DNA of 64,000 nt from Cyanophora paradoxa (GCA_004431415.1 QPMI01000189.1:62001-126000); one strand, 5' to 3'; positions 22,068-40,623 are shown, counted from the first letter of the stretch. Numbers and translations are program-made. Notes: generated from the sequence alone by a model not told the origin.

Positions 22068-25000
22068 ATGTCGCAGCTCGCGCAGCAGCAGCGGCAGCAG
22101 CAGGCAGCGGCGCCGAGCGCGCCGCCTGATGCCAGTGTCCTCTTGGGAATACTTCAGCAAGCCGGCGCCGCCGTGCCACAGGCCGTCGCGGCGCCGAGTG
22201 CACCTTCTCTTGCGACGATCTTCAATGCGCAACAGGCGCACGCGGCATTGCCGGCGCCCCACAACACCAACCCGGCTGCTTTATTGAGCTTAATAGCGAG
22301 GCTCTCGCAGCCGCAGCCGGCCCCGGTCCCAAACGCAGCCGTGCCGGGCGCAGCTGGGCCCGCCTCGATCGGCACTACTTCGCAGACCATGACTGCCGCG
22401 AAGCAAATCTACGACCTGCTTATGAAGCCGGATTTGGAGATGGTGCGGCGGCACCACATCGAGCAGCTGCGGAGCCCGGCTGCAACGGAGCCGGAGCTCG
22501 CCCGCGCCTCCGCCCGCTTCGTCAAGGTGCGCTGCATCCCGCCGCCTCTCACCCCGCTGCCCTGCAATTTGACACGCGATTGCGATCCACAGGCGCTCAT
22601 TGTGTCGCCCCGTTGCGTCCGCCGCCCGCCCCGCCTCGCCTCCGCCCCGTGCACGCGCGCCGCGCGCTGACCGCGAGGGGCGCGTGGACGGGGCCGGCAG
22701 AGACGACGCAGGGGGAGCTGGATGAGCACGAGGTCGTGGAGGCGCTGTGCGCGGCGGCGAAGGCGGAGTCGGAGGAGGGCGAGGAGAGGTCGGACCTGCG
22801 GCGCGCCGCCGTCCACGCCCTCCAGCGCGCCGCCGCCGACGCCCTCTGCGAATACGTCGCCCGTGCGACGCCTCCCGCCCGCCGCTGCGCGCGCGGGGCG
22901 AGGGCGGCGGGTGAGCGCGGGGGCAGGCTTCGGGGGCACGATGGCGGGCGGGCTGGTGCAGTGGCGGGAGGTGCGCGCCGCGCTGCTCGCCGCCGTCGAC
23001 CCCGTCGCCGAGCGCCGCAAGCCCTCGGCCCTCGTCCGCCTCCTCGCCGCCCTCCGCGTCGCCCTCGGCGCCCTCTCCCGTGCGGCCCCCCCGGCCCGCC
23101 TCGGGCCGGCGGCAGCGGGCGGCGGCTGAGGCGGGGGATGGGCAGAGGGGGCCGGCGGGGCGCCGGGGAACAGCCGGGAGCTGTACGCGGCGGTAGAGGC
23201 GGCGCGGAGGAGCGGGGAGGGGACGAGGAGGTGGAGGCGGCGGCGGCGGGCGTGCTGCAGGCCGCCAAGCTCTCCGACCTCGCCGGTGCCCGCAAGCGCC
23301 TCGCCCCGGGGGCGAACCGCCCGGCCCCGCCGCCTCCTCCTCCTCCGCCCCGCCCGAGTCCGGCGCGAGCTCCTCGGTGCGCCCCCTACCCCGGACCCCG
23401 CGCCGGGCCCTCACGCGGGCAAGGCCGGGGAGGGCGGGCGCGGGGCGAAGGCGGCGCGGCGGGAGCGGGACGAGACGCCGTCGCCCCCCGGCAACGCCGC
23501 TTCCGGCAGCGGCGGCGAGGCAGCGGCCGCCCCGCCGGCCCTGGCGGCGCCCGCGCCGGCCCCGGGATCTGGGGCGGAGGATGTCCTCGCGGAGGCGCAG
23601 GCGCTGCTGGGGGCGCTGCGGGCGTGCGCGCCGGACGCGGTGCGGGGGGAGGCGCCGGCGCACAACATCCCCGCGCGGGTGGCGGCGTTCGTGCTGCGGA
23701 AGCTCGTGGGGACGGAGCGGATGGAGTGGGAGGCGCCGCTCCTCCAAGAGCTCGAGTTCTTCGCCAGGCGGGGCGTCCCCATCCCCCCCGTCGCCGCCCC
23801 CGCCGACCCCCGCCCCGGCCTCCCCCGCGTGCCTCCCTCGGCCCGGCCGCCGGCGCGCAGGGGCGACGTGGCTAAGGGGCGGCGTGGCAGGTGAACCGGG
23901 CGACGCTGACGAAGGAGTTCCGGGGGGCGATGGAGCGGAGCCTGGAGGCGCTGCTCGCCGCCCTGCGCGCCGCCCGCGCCGACGCCGACGACCTCCGCCG
24001 CCAGCTCACCGCCGCCCGCGGCCTCCACGAGGCCCTCGAGGCCGAGGCGAGGGCCGCGCAGAGGCGCGCGGCGGAGGCCGAGGCCGAGGCGAGGGCGGGC
24101 AGAGGCGGGTGGCGGAGGCGGAGGCGAGCGCGGGGCGGCTCGCGATGGAGCGCGACAGGCTGCGCGACGAGAGCCTCGAGGGGCAGCGCGCCGTGTGCCC
24201 CGGGCCTTCGAAGGCGCCCCCGCCCCACCCGCCCCGCCCCTCTGACCGGGCGCCAGATGAGCGTGCTGCGGACGCTGCACGAGGCGAAGGGCTGCGGCCC
24301 CGTGAGCGCGCGGGCGGAGATCTGCCCGGCCCTCGGCATCCCGCACGCCGCCCTCGGGCGCCGCTCCTCCTGCGGCCCGCCCCCGGCCTCCTCGTGCCCC
24401 CGCCGCGGGTCCCGAGAGGGGCGGCCCCGCACGGCGCGCAGGCGGGGCCGAGGCCTCGGGGAGAAGCGGCGGCGCTCGGGGTCGCGGAGCCCGCCGCCGG
24501 GGCACTCCGACGCCGCCGCCGCGAGCTCGACGCCCTCGCGAGGGAGCGCGTGCGCCCGCCCCGCCCCGCCCCGCCCCGCCCCAGCCCGCCCCGACCCCGA
24601 CCCCGCCCAGGAGGCCGTGCGCGGGGAGGTGGAGAAGCTGCGGGGGAGGTGGCGCGGCTGCGTGCGGCGCTGCGGAGGAATCGGAGCGGCTCGCGCTGGC
24701 GCAGGAGCGGACGGCCGCCGAGCGGGGCGAGCTGGAGGAGGCGAGGGCCGCGAGGGAGCGCGCCGAGGCGAAGAAGAGGGCCGCCGAGGCGGCCCGCGAC
24801 GAGGCCGAGGCGGCCCGGCGCGAGGCGGCCCGGGAGGCGGCGCGGCTGAAGGAGGAGGCCGGGGCGGCGGCGGCCCGGCGCGGGAGGAGGCGGGGCGGAT
24901 GAGGGAGGAGGCGGCGCTCTTCGCCGCCCGCGCTCGCGAGGAGGCGGCGCGCGTGAGGGAGGAGGCGGGGCGGATGAGGGAGGAGGCGGGGCAGGAGGCG

Positions 25001-26268
25001 GCGCGGGCGCGGGAGGAGCTACGGGAGGCGCAGCTGATGCGGGACGCGCTCGAGTCGTTCGGGGACCTGCCGGGGGCGCCGGCCCCGCCCGCCCGCCCCC
25101 GCCCCGCCGCCACCCGGCGGAGGAGCTGCGCGCCGAGCTCGCCGCGCTGCGCGCCGGCCACCCCGCCGCCAGGAGCCTCTTCCCCGTGCGGCCCCTGCCC
25201 CCGCTTGCGCCGCCGCCGCCGCCGCCGCCGACGGCGCCGGGGGCAGCTGCCGGACCTGCGGAGGGCGGCGGCGGGCCGGGGCCGGAGGCGGTGCACGCGC
25301 TCCTCGGGGCCCTCGAGGCTGCGGGGTCCGCCGAGATCCTCGCCCCGTCCGCCTCGTGGCCCGCCCCGCTGGCCGCCCCTGGAGCCTGCGCGCCGCCGAG
25401 GCGGCGTCGCCGGCGGCGGAGGTGCGGGCGGCGCTGCGGGCGGCGCAGGAGGCGGCGGTGGCGGAGGCGACAGGGCTGCTGGAGGCGGGCCCCAGGGGCT
25501 GCTCGCCGGTGTCATGCCGAGCCGCAGCGGCGCCCTCGACCGCGACCGCCGCCGCACCCTCCTCCGCGGCCTCGGCGCCGTCCGCCATTCCCCTCCCCTC
25601 CCCTCCCCCCCCCCCCCCCCCCTCCCCCCCCCCCCCCCCCCCCCCGCCCCCGGTTCATAGATTCCAAGCGTCGAACTCGGCACTAGGGCACTAGGTCTAG
25701 GTCGTGTAGAGTGGGACTCGCACTGGGGTCCCCACCCTGCGTGGGCTGATTTCGATGGCGCAGCTGCTGGGGCGGTGCGTGGCGGAGGGGGCGCCCGTGC
25801 ACGCCGACCTCGCCCCGCTCCTCGCCTTCGCCCTTCTCGTGCGCCCCCGCCCCCGCGGCCCGCCCCGCCCCGCGCCGCCCGCTGCAGCGCCGCGCAGAGG
25901 GACGGGGAGGCGGAGGAGCACGAGGCGCTGCAGCGGCAGCTCCTGGAGGAGATGCGCGGGCGCCAGGTCCGCCTCAAGGACCTCGGCGCCATCCTCGAGG
26001 CCCCCGGGGGGGCCCCCGCGCACGCCGAGCTCGCCCGCCTCGCGCGCGCCCTCATCGGCGAGGCCCTCCCCGGCGGGGCCCGCGCCCTCGTCTCCCACCT
26101 GCAGCTCGTCTCTCCCTCGCTGTGCCGGGAGGGGGCCGAGGCGGTGCGGGGCGGGCTGCGGGGCGCGGCCCCGAGCTCGCCGCGCGGCTCGACGCGGTGC
26201 GGGCGGCGCGCCGCCTCGCCGCCGCCGACCTCGCCGCCCTCCTCCTCCCCGGCCTCCCCCCGCCCTGA
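22068..26268 (+). CDS. Large unknown alpha-helical/coiled-coil protein, possibly two genes
   Basis: ATG 22068 opens a Gln/Ala-rich exon (MSQLAQQQRQQQAAAPSA) followed by a helical block (TAAKQIYDLLMKPDLEMVRR, HIEQLRS). Next are exons with GELDEHEVVEALCAAAKAES, LVQWREVRAALLAAVDPV and DVLAEAQALLGALRACAPDA. A well-ordered stretch follows, reading RVAAFVLRKLVGTERMEW and PLLQELEFFARRGVPIP. VNRATLTKEFRGAMERSLEA then leads into a Glu/Arg/Ala coiled coil (23.9-25.05 kb). After a Pro-rich part and a poly-C tract, a last block reads LLGRCVAEGAPVHADLAPLL to LAALLLPGLPPP, TGA 26266-26268. An ATG at 25755 could start a separate small gene, or a long intron could join the parts. No family is recognised. Confidence 0.5.
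25596..25645 (+). repeat. Poly-C tract
   Basis: Long C runs interrupted by single T residues. They lie either in an intron of the 22-26.3 kb gene, as its pyrimidine tract before a CAG near 25765, or between two genes. A likely sequencing-length artefact site. Confidence 0.8.
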
Positions 26269-26601
26269 CCCCGCCCCGCCCCGCCCGGAGCCCCCGCCGC
26301 GGCCCTCCCAGAGGGGCCCCATGTCAGCTACACACAGGCCATAGCTAGAACTTCGCGTTAGGACTTCTTCTAGGATTTTCAGAACTTGGAGCTCCGGGAG
26401 GGAATTTAATTTCGTTGAATTTTCGAACCGTGAAGCTCTATTGCAAGCTTAAGGCCGCCGGGCTTCGGAAACGAGCTCGAGCTCGACGTCCGACGATCAG
26501 TGATCATGATCACGAGGGGCGGCCCGAGTGCACAGAGCCTGCCGCAGTGCTTACTACGCTGCTTAGAGCTTGCCGCTCGCCGCGTTGCACGGACGAAAAG
26601 A

Positions 26602-26655
26602 ACGAAAGTTGGACGAAAGTTGGACGAAAGTTGGACGAAAGTTGGACGAAAGTTT
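26602..26655 (+). repeat. Tandem repeat of 11 bp (about 5 copies)
   Basis: The unit GGACGAAAGTT is repeated head to tail, ending in a slightly changed copy directly at the left edge of the dispersed repeat that starts near 26653. Confidence 0.85.
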
Positions 26656-27430
26656 GGACGATTCACGATTGCAGTACCCCTTCACGCCCGCAGAACGGAC
26701 AGCTGCAGGGCCCTGCGCGAGCCGGCTACGCCGACCACGCCGGAAAACAGCGCTACAGTGAGCCTCCCCGCGCACTGCGCCTTTCAACCCCGCTCACGCC
26801 CCGCACGGCCAGCCTCCCGCGAACGACCAGGAATGAACACGGTGCGCCGCACGAAATCGCGCGTGCTGCGATACAAACGAGCACGATCTGGCAGGCCACC
26901 CAATCCCTCTGTGCGCTCTTCGGCGAGCAGCACTCACATTGGGCACCAGTGCGCTCCGGATCCGGATCCCTTCGATTTCGATTTCGTTTAAAATTTTGAT
27001 TTAATTTCGCGCGCGCGGCGTCGCGCAGGCGATCCGCACGGATTGCGATGGCCCCAGTACCCCAGCTTCGATCCGACGCGACGCGATGCGGCTCCACCTT
27101 ACGCACCTCCGGGGGCGGGGGAGGCCCGGTACCGGTCTCCCGGTCCGGGGCTCGTGGGGGTTTCGGCCCCCTCGGGCAGTATTCCTCCTCCTTAGCGGCC
27201 AGTCCGTGGCGGGAACGGGCGAGCCTTCGGGCACGGCCCGCACCTTTGATCCTATGATCTTAAGCCCGTAGGGTAAGTAGACCTAGGGTTTCGATCTCGA
27301 GCTTCGGTATTCGATTTCGATTTTCGACGTCACTTGCCTATCTGATTGAGCCCATGGATTCGACCGGCGGCCCACTGCTAGCCAAACAGCTGCTAGGGCT
27401 AGTCCAGATGTTGTCGGTCGTCTCTGAAAT
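26653..27430 (+). repeat. Dispersed repeat, left copy (A-gap-B)
   Basis: Two segments are also found in reverse complement 9.5-11 kb to the right. Segment A (about 26653-26887) matches 37529-37755. Segment B (about 27203-27430) matches 36988-37210. The ~315-bp middles differ completely between copies although their lengths are similar. Small indels and substitutions separate the copies, so the duplication is not very recent. There are no convincing genes inside. It may be a non-autonomous transposon or other mobile element whose core was replaced. Confidence 0.75.
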
Positions 27431-27481
27431 GCACGGTCCGACGTTTGCGAGATTTAAGTTCGAACTAGTGCACCAGTGAAG

Positions 27482-27590
27482 CCTTGCTTCCGAAGTTCGA
27501 AGCTTCAAGGCTTGAAAATCTTCAAGGCTTGAAGCTGCCAGGCTGCCCCAGGCTGCCAGGCTGCCCCAGGCTGCCAGGCTGGGTGCTGCA
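27482..27590 (+). repeat. Short tandem and inverted repeats
   Basis: A cluster of AAGCTTCAAGGCTTGAA-like inverted words (about 27500-27530) is followed by a head-to-tail array of GCTGCCAGGCTGCCCCAG units (about 27538-27583). It lies between the left dispersed repeat and the BRWD gene. Confidence 0.7.
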
Positions 27591-27893
27591 GGCCGCGCCT
27601 CGGGGCCTCCAAGGCTCAGGCCCGACGGTCCAAGATGCTCACGCTTACTGTGAGTCAGAGACCTCCCAGATCTGGAGCTCTCGAGTCCCCCCAGTAGACC
27701 AAGCACGAGCCACTTCTCCCCTGGAAACCGATCGCGATAGCCCATTCCCCGGGCCAGCGGGCCCTCGCTGGGCCGGCAGTCCGAGTCGAGCCAGCTTCAC
27801 CTCAAGGCCACGAGCTCTGACCCCCAAGGCTTCTCGAATTCCGGGACAGCGCCAGGCCTGCCGGGGAGGCGGGGGCAAGCGGGGTGCCTGCGG

Positions 27894-34841
<6,948 letters not shown>

Positions 34842-34889
34842 CGCGCTTGAATTTCGGGGGGTATCGTTATCGAAGAACGCTTGGCCTCG
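34842..34889. promoter_or_regulatory. 48-bp divergent intergenic gap
   Basis: Only 48 bases separate the preferred BRWD start (minus) from the sorting-nexin ATG (plus). Any core promoters must therefore overlap the two 5' ends. The gap is less G+C-rich than the coding flanks (GGTATCGTTATCGAAGAACG). Confidence 0.4.
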
Positions 34890-36931
34890 ATGCTGCGTCT
34901 CCACGCGCGAATCGTTGCCGTCAAGCGCGTGGAAGTAGCTGTGGGACGAACGCGTTACGCGTACGAGATCCGCACGCAGGTCGGCGCGCCTCCTCGCTTC
35001 GGCCGCCCGCTTCCCACCCGAGGCGCTGATGCGGCGAGCAGGAGTTTAATGGACAGCGAGAAGCGCGGCGCACCGCGACCGTAGTTCGCAAGTTCAAGGA
35101 GTGAGCTCAAACAGCGCCGCCACTCACCTGGCTCGAGCTTCGAGGCTCACGACATCGCACGCGCGCAGCTTCTCCACGCTAGCTGACGTCATCTACACGC
35201 ACTTTCCCTGGGCCCTGCTCCCGCATCCGGTATCGCGCGTCGCCGCCTGCTGCATCATCGCGTCGCCGCGTACGCGTGCTTCAATGAACGGCGGATTCAA
35301 AAGCGCGTGTGATCGCAGAGCAAGACGGAAGCGATTCTCTCGAATGCGAACGCGAAGCACCGTACGCGTTCAAGAGAATCGCCTCTGTCTTGAGTTGCGT
35401 ACGCGTTACTGTTTATTAGTGTACGCGAGCTCGGCGCTGCCCGGGATCCCCTTCTGGAGACAAGACGATGAAGTTATTCGTGCGCCCCGCGTCGAATCTG
35501 GATTTGCGGCGCAGCCTCCCAGGCCCACGACCGAGCGCAGCGGACGAAGAGGCGGGGGTGGCGTCGGTGCTGGAGAACAGGAGGCGGGCGCTGCAGTGCC
35601 TCCTGGACGCGCTCGTGGAGCATCCCGACGTCGGCTGCAGCAGGTTCGGCCCTATCGGCACCTGCCACACGCGCGCTTGATCGGACTGGCCCCACGCCCG
35701 GCAGCGTCCTCGAGGAGTTCCTCGGCCTTCGCGGTGCGCCAGCGCCGCCAGGCCGCGCAGGCAGGCGCGAGGCACCTGGGCGGGCGCGCGTGAGCGGGGC
35801 GGGGCGGGGCGCAGAGGTGAAGCACCACCACCTGGAGCTGCCGGAGCTGCGGGCGGAGCTCCTCAACCTGGAGGCCGCCGTGCGGGTCCTCCCCTTCCGC
35901 GACCGCCCGCTCCCGGACCGCTCCTTCGACGCCGCGTGGGAGCGCCTCGAGCGCGCTGGCGCCGCCCTCGCCGCCCTCGAGGCCGCCCGCCGTCGCACCG
36001 CCCGCGACGCCGCCGAGGGCGCCCGCGCTGCCGAGGACGTCAGCACCGAGGTGCGCCGGGGCGGGCGGGGCGGGCGGGGCGGTGCGAGGCGGGCGGGGCA
36101 GATGCAGGGGCTGGCGGGCGTGGAGCTGCTCTTCCGCGGCGACTCCTTCGACGAGAGCGTCGTCGAGGGCCCGCCCCACTTCCTCTCGCGCACGTCCCCC
36201 CGCGCCGCCTCACTCGGGGCGCAGCGACGCGCGCGGCGACGCGCGCGCTGCCGGCGCTGCTGCGGCTCGCCCCGCTGCAGGCCGCCGGCGACAGCGGCGC
36301 CCTACAGGACTTCTGCGCCGTCTACTCCCGCGCCGCAGCCTCCGCGAAGGCCCGCCCCGGCCCGGCCCGCCCCCCCCCCCCCCCCCCCCCCGCGCCGAGC
36401 GGCTGCAGGGCGCCGAAGTGTACCGGCGGCTGCTGGAGCTGCGCTTCCTGCGCGCAGTCGCCCCCTACCAGGCCAAGGCCGGCCGCCCGCTGCGCCGCCC
36501 CCCCGCCCCTCTTGCGGGGGGCGAGGGGCGCGCAGATGCACGAGGCGCACCAGCTGCTGGAGAAGGAGCGGCACCACGCCCTCGCCGTCGCCCACGACGC
36601 GCGCCCCCTGGCGCTCCCCTGCGCCGCGCTGCATCTCACCGGCCGGCCCGCGCAGGAGGAGGCGGAGCAGATGCACGTCGTGCACGCGTTCCGGCGGCGG
36701 CTCGCGGCGACGGAGGAGAAGGCGAAGGAGCTGGAGGCGCGGGCTTTGCAGGCGGAGGGCCAGTACCGGGACTACTGCCGGCGGCTGCGGGGCGAGCTGG
36801 GGCGGCTGGAGCGGGCGCAGGCGCGGGACCTGGTGGCGGCGCTGCGCACCTTCGCCAGCGTCCAGCGCGAGTTCCACCGCCGCTCCGCCCAGCTCTGGGG
36901 CGGCCTCCAGCTCCCCGTCCCCGCCGACTGA
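34890..36931 (+). CDS. PX-BAR sorting nexin
   Basis: Exon 1 (ATG 34890) reads MLRLHARIVAVKRVEV and ends YAYEIRTQ. Intron 1 ends GCGAGCAG, and exon 2 reads EFNGQREARRTATVVRKF. A further intron joins in phase to give RKFKDFSTLADVIYTHFP, the 'R.FSDF..L...FP' core of a PX domain. After a ~240-nt intron come ENRRRALQCLLDALVEHP (PX end) and VLEEFLGL. A helical BAR-type region follows (HHLELPELRAELLNLEAA; FCAVYSRAAASAKERLQG; EVYRRLLELRFLRAV; EEKAKELEARALQAEGQY). It ends with the family-typical VQREFHRRSAQLWGGLQ and TGA 36929-36931. Such proteins bind PI3P and curve endosomal membranes in retromer-type sorting. It is divergent from the BRWD gene. The splice joins in the PX part are hand-built but in phase. 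Confidence 0.8.
35319..35395. repeat. Imperfect 30-bp inverted repeat inside a sorting-nexin intron
   Basis: The arms at 35319-35348 and 35366-35395 share CGATTCTCT / AGAGAATCG and neighbouring bases, with a ~17-nt loop. In RNA this would fold into a long hairpin within the intron that splits the PX domain. Confidence 0.65.
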
Positions 36932-36987
36932 CCCCGCCCCCGCCCCCTGCTATAGCGATGCACGTGTACAGTTTGCATTTCCGAGTT

Positions 36988-37755
36988 CAGAGACGACCGA
37001 CAACATCTGGACTAGCCCTAGTAGCTGTTTGGCTAGCAGTGGGCCGCCGGTCGAATCGTAAGGGCTCAGACAGATAGGCAAGCGACGTCGAAAATCGAAA
37101 TCGAATACCGAAGCTCGAGATCGAAACCTAGGTCTACTTACCCTACGGGCTTAAGATCATAGGATCAAAGGTGCGGGCCGTGCCCGGAGGCTCGCCCGTT
37201 CCCGCCACGGATGGTCTGGTCTGGATGGTCTGGATGGCGGCGACGATGGTCTGGAGGGCGGCGATGCAGTGAACCACGGCGATGGCGTAGCACGCGTTGC
37301 CCTCGTTCATGAACCCGAGGCGGGGCCCCAGGACGGCGGCACCCCAGACGGCGGGGCCGATCTGGCGCCGGGGGCGGGGGGGGGGCGCACGTCAGTCGGG
37401 CAAAGGCGAAAGCAAGAGGCGACCGCGGTCGATCGAGCGGGCAGATGCGAAAGCAGCCGGGATGGCGTCGGGCCAGATCGCGCGAGAGCGGGGCGAGGCG
37501 AGCGCTAGCATACGTGCGCTAGCGGGGGTCGTGCTCGTTTTTATCGCAGCACGCGCGCTTTCGTGCGGCGCACCGTGTTCATTCCTGGTCGTTCGCGGGA
37601 GGCTGGCCGTGCGGGGCGTGAGCGGGGTTGAAAGGCGCAGTGCGCGGGGAGGCTCACTGTAGCGCTGTTTTCCGGCGTGGTCGGCGTAGCCGGCTCGAGC
37701 AGGGCCCTGCAGCTGTCCGTTCTGCGGGCGTGGAGGGGTACTGCAATCGTCCAAG
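36988..37755 (-). repeat. Dispersed repeat, right copy (mirror of 26653-27430)
   Basis: Segment B' (36988-37210) and segment A' (37529-37755) are reverse complements of B and A of the left copy and lie in mirror order. The middle (37211-37528) is unrelated to the left copy's middle and carries GGATGGTCTGG tandem words. The two copies face each other across the BRWD/sorting-nexin pair. Confidence 0.75.
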
Positions 37756-38040
37756 TTCTGCGTAGCGCTCCCGGAGTCCCGGCTCCGGCTGTGGCTGCGG
37801 GTGCGACCCCGGCTGGAGCTCGGGCCTGGGCTCGGGCTCGGGATTCTGCCTCTGCTGCGGGCGCGAGCGTGGCTACGACTGCGATCGCGGCGGCGGCGGC
37901 GGCCCTGGCTGTCGTCGCCGCTACTGCTCCCGCTGCGGCTGCGGCTGCTGCTCCGCACCCTGCGCCGCGACTCTGGCGGTGTACAGTTTGCAACAGGCCA
38001 GGACGCGGACGCGCTGGCCGCGAGAGAGCGCTAGCTAGGC
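37756..38040 (-). pseudogene. Possible RS-domain gene fragment
   Basis: The minus strand reads an open, strongly Ser/Arg-alternating stretch (RSSSRSRSGSSS, RRRRDRSRSHARARSRG, RTRSHSRSRDSGS) like the RS domain of a splicing factor. No RNA-recognition motif is seen next to it, and the frame runs into the dispersed repeat. It may be a captured fragment or chance low complexity. Confidence 0.25.
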
Positions 38041-38183
38041 GCGCAGCACAGGCTGGCGACGGGCAGCGAAACAAGCTCCTGTGCCTTCTTCAAAATCATG
38101 CGACTGAAATCCGCCTGCTACTAAACACACGAAGCCTAGCCCAGCAAAAAAAGGAAGCCCGATAGAAAAGGGAGGAGGGTGGT

Positions 38184-40096
38184 TTACCACTGCTGAAGGG
38201 GGTGAGCGTGGCCGGGGCGAGGGGGGGAGGGGGGGGGGGCGAGGGGCGGACCTTGACGGTGGGGAAGAGGATGTTGCCGGGGCCGCCCTGCTGGCCCTTG
38301 TTCGGGAGGGTCGAGGTGCCCGGGGTCGGCGGGGGGCCCACTTGGGGCGAGACTATCGGCTGCGAGGGCCCCGTCGCGATGCCCACGTTGTAGTTGCCCC
38401 CCGAGGCGCCCACGCGGTCCGGCTGGAAGCCGGCCGCCACGACGGTCACGCGCATCTTCCCCTTGAGCGACTCGTCGATCACCGCGCCGAAGATGATGTT
38501 TGCCTGCGCGCCGCCGCGTCGGGCGCCGCCCGGGCGGGGCGGAGGGCGGGGGTGGGGCCGCGTGGGGGCACCTCAGAGTCCGCCATCTCGTAGATCTTCT
38601 CAGCGGCGCGCTGCACCTCGTGCAGCGTGAGGTCCGAGCCGCCCGAGACGTTGACGACGATGCCCGAGGCGCGCGAGAGCGGGAACTCGAGCAGGGGCGA
38701 CGAGATCGCCGTCTCCGCGGCGTCCTGCGCCCGCGACTTGCCGCTGCTGGTGCCGACGCCGAGGAGCGCGTGGCCCGAGTTCTCCAGGATGGACCGCACG
38801 TCCGCGAAGTCGACGTTCACGAGCCCCGGCACCGTGATGATGTCCGAGATGCCCTGCACGCCCTGCCGCAGCACGTCGTCCGCAACGTAGAAAGCCTCCT
38901 GCGCGCCCCCGAGCGAGCGAGCCCGCCGCGTCAGCGCCGGCAAACGCGCCCTGCGCGCTAGGAGCGCGGAGCGGCACCTGCACGGGGGTGTTGTCCTGCA
39001 CGGTGCGCATGAGCTTGTCGTTCGAGATGACAATGACCGCGTCGACGTGCGTCCGCAGCTCCTCCATCGCCTCGAGCGCCTGACGAGGAGTCAGCACCCA
39101 GAAAGAAAGGACGAAGAGAGAAGACGGGAAGAGAAAGTTGGGCACCTGCCGTTGCCGCCTCCGGCCCTCGAAGCTGAAAGGAACAGTGACGATGCCGACG
39201 GTGAGCTTGCCCATCTCGCGAGCCAACCGCGCGATGACCGGCGCAGCGCCGCTGCCCGTGCCGCCGCCCATGCCAGCTGTGATGAAGATGAGGTCCGAGC
39301 CCTCAATAGCTTGGCTGAGCTCCTCGCGTGACTCCTCCGCAGACTTGGCGCCGAGGGTCGGGTCGCCGCCGGTGCCTGCGAATGCGCCGTCGGGAATTGC
39401 GACGCAGCGGCGTCACATCCGACGAACGCACCGAGGCCACGAGTAAGCTTAGAGCCGATCTGAAGGCGGTTGCTAGCCGCGGACGACAGAAGCGCCTGGG
39501 CATCGGTGTTGATAGCCCAGAAGTCGACGCCCTGAATCTCGCAAGCAATCATACGGTTGACAGCGTTGCTGCCGCCGCCGCCGACGCCAAGAACTTTGAT
39601 CTTCACCTTCTCCGCGAACGGGGAGTCGCCGCTGAGCATGGACATCGCATCAGAGACGGGCTCGGCTGACGGCTCCAGGCTGAGGAAGTCATGGCTGCCG
39701 GCCTGGGTTGAGACGGTTGCTGCTGACTTCTTGCTGCGAGTCTGGAAGCGGTCGAAAGCGGGGATGCCAGCTGAGCGAGCGACGAACTGCCCGCGACGAG
39801 TCGCCTGCAGCTTTGCGGAGTTGGCCGCCTTCTTTGAATACGAAAACTGAGCCCGTGCTTCAGCCTTGCATCCCTGCTGCTGCGTGCCGCGAAAGGCGCG
39901 CGCCGAGACGCGGAGCACCCAAGTCAGTAATTGATGGGAGTCGGCGCCTTCAAAAAGGAACGGACGAGGCACCGCTTACCGGAGAAACCAGGGACTGGCT
40001 GTTAACGGCTGCGACGCCGCCGTTCGGGACAGCCGGGCGGACGGCGCCGACTGCGAACGCCGACTCCATTGATGCACTGCGGGAGAGCATGTCCAT
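38184..40096 (-). CDS. ftsZ: Organelle-type cell-division GTPase FtsZ
   Basis: ATG 40096 opens an exon ([20 protein letters not shown]) ending at a GTAAGC donor near 40.0 kb. The next exon carries a Lys/Ser-rich presequence and then the GTPase: [17 protein letters not shown] (start of the nucleotide fold), [10 protein letters not shown], the tubulin/FtsZ signature [16 protein letters not shown], then [34 protein letters not shown] comes next, then [18 protein letters not shown] and [20 protein letters not shown]. The C-terminal domain follows ([16 protein letters not shown]) with a Gly/Pro tail ending near FPTVK. A last tiny exon may add QW, with TAA 38184-38186. FtsZ forms the division ring of plastids and, in many protists, mitochondria. 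The N-terminus has no hydrophobic signal peptide, which favours a mitochondrion or a primary plastid. An 'SAF' motif is present. Confidence 0.92.
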
Positions 40097-40623
40097 CAGA
40101 TCACTATCCGTACGCATTGGATGCCCGCTCGCCTTTGGGGGGGACGGCGGACCTGGCTGACTTCGAACTTCCCGCCGATATCGCTACCGAACCCACTCCG
40201 CTTACGTACCCCCCAGAAGCCTGAAGTCAACAACAAGCGTGCGACTGCGGTCCTCTGCGTCGATTCAATACAAGTTGATAAACACCATTAGTCGGATCCG
40301 CCGGAAACCCAGCGCCGGGCTTGACCCGCCGAGGCGGCCGCCTGTGGGCTCGCCCAGCCGCTCGGTCTACGCCGAGCGGGGCGCCAGAAAGGGCACGCTG
40401 TGCAGGAAGCCGCCAGCCCGACTCTCACGCACAAGCGCGCACGTCCTGGGCGACGGGACGCTCCCCTGGGCGACGTGCGGGGCTCCTAGCGCCGGCGTGA
40501 CGATCGTCTAGACGATCGGAGAGGATGTTCGTGCCGTGCGCCCTGCCGGTACGTCTCTTCAGGCAGTGAAAGATCCAGCCACACGACTTGATTGGGACCC
40601 GCAGGCCCACCAGCACAGCCGCG
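40097..40623. other. Divergent promoter region between FtsZ and the RAP gene
   Basis: Mixed composition. Short frames have no supporting pattern. It includes GACGATCGTCTAGACGATCG near 40500, an imperfect palindrome. Confidence 0.45.

Noticed and set aside
37269-37508. Small genes in the gap of the right dispersed repeat
   Set aside because: Short frames with no ordered motifs and no counterpart in the left copy.
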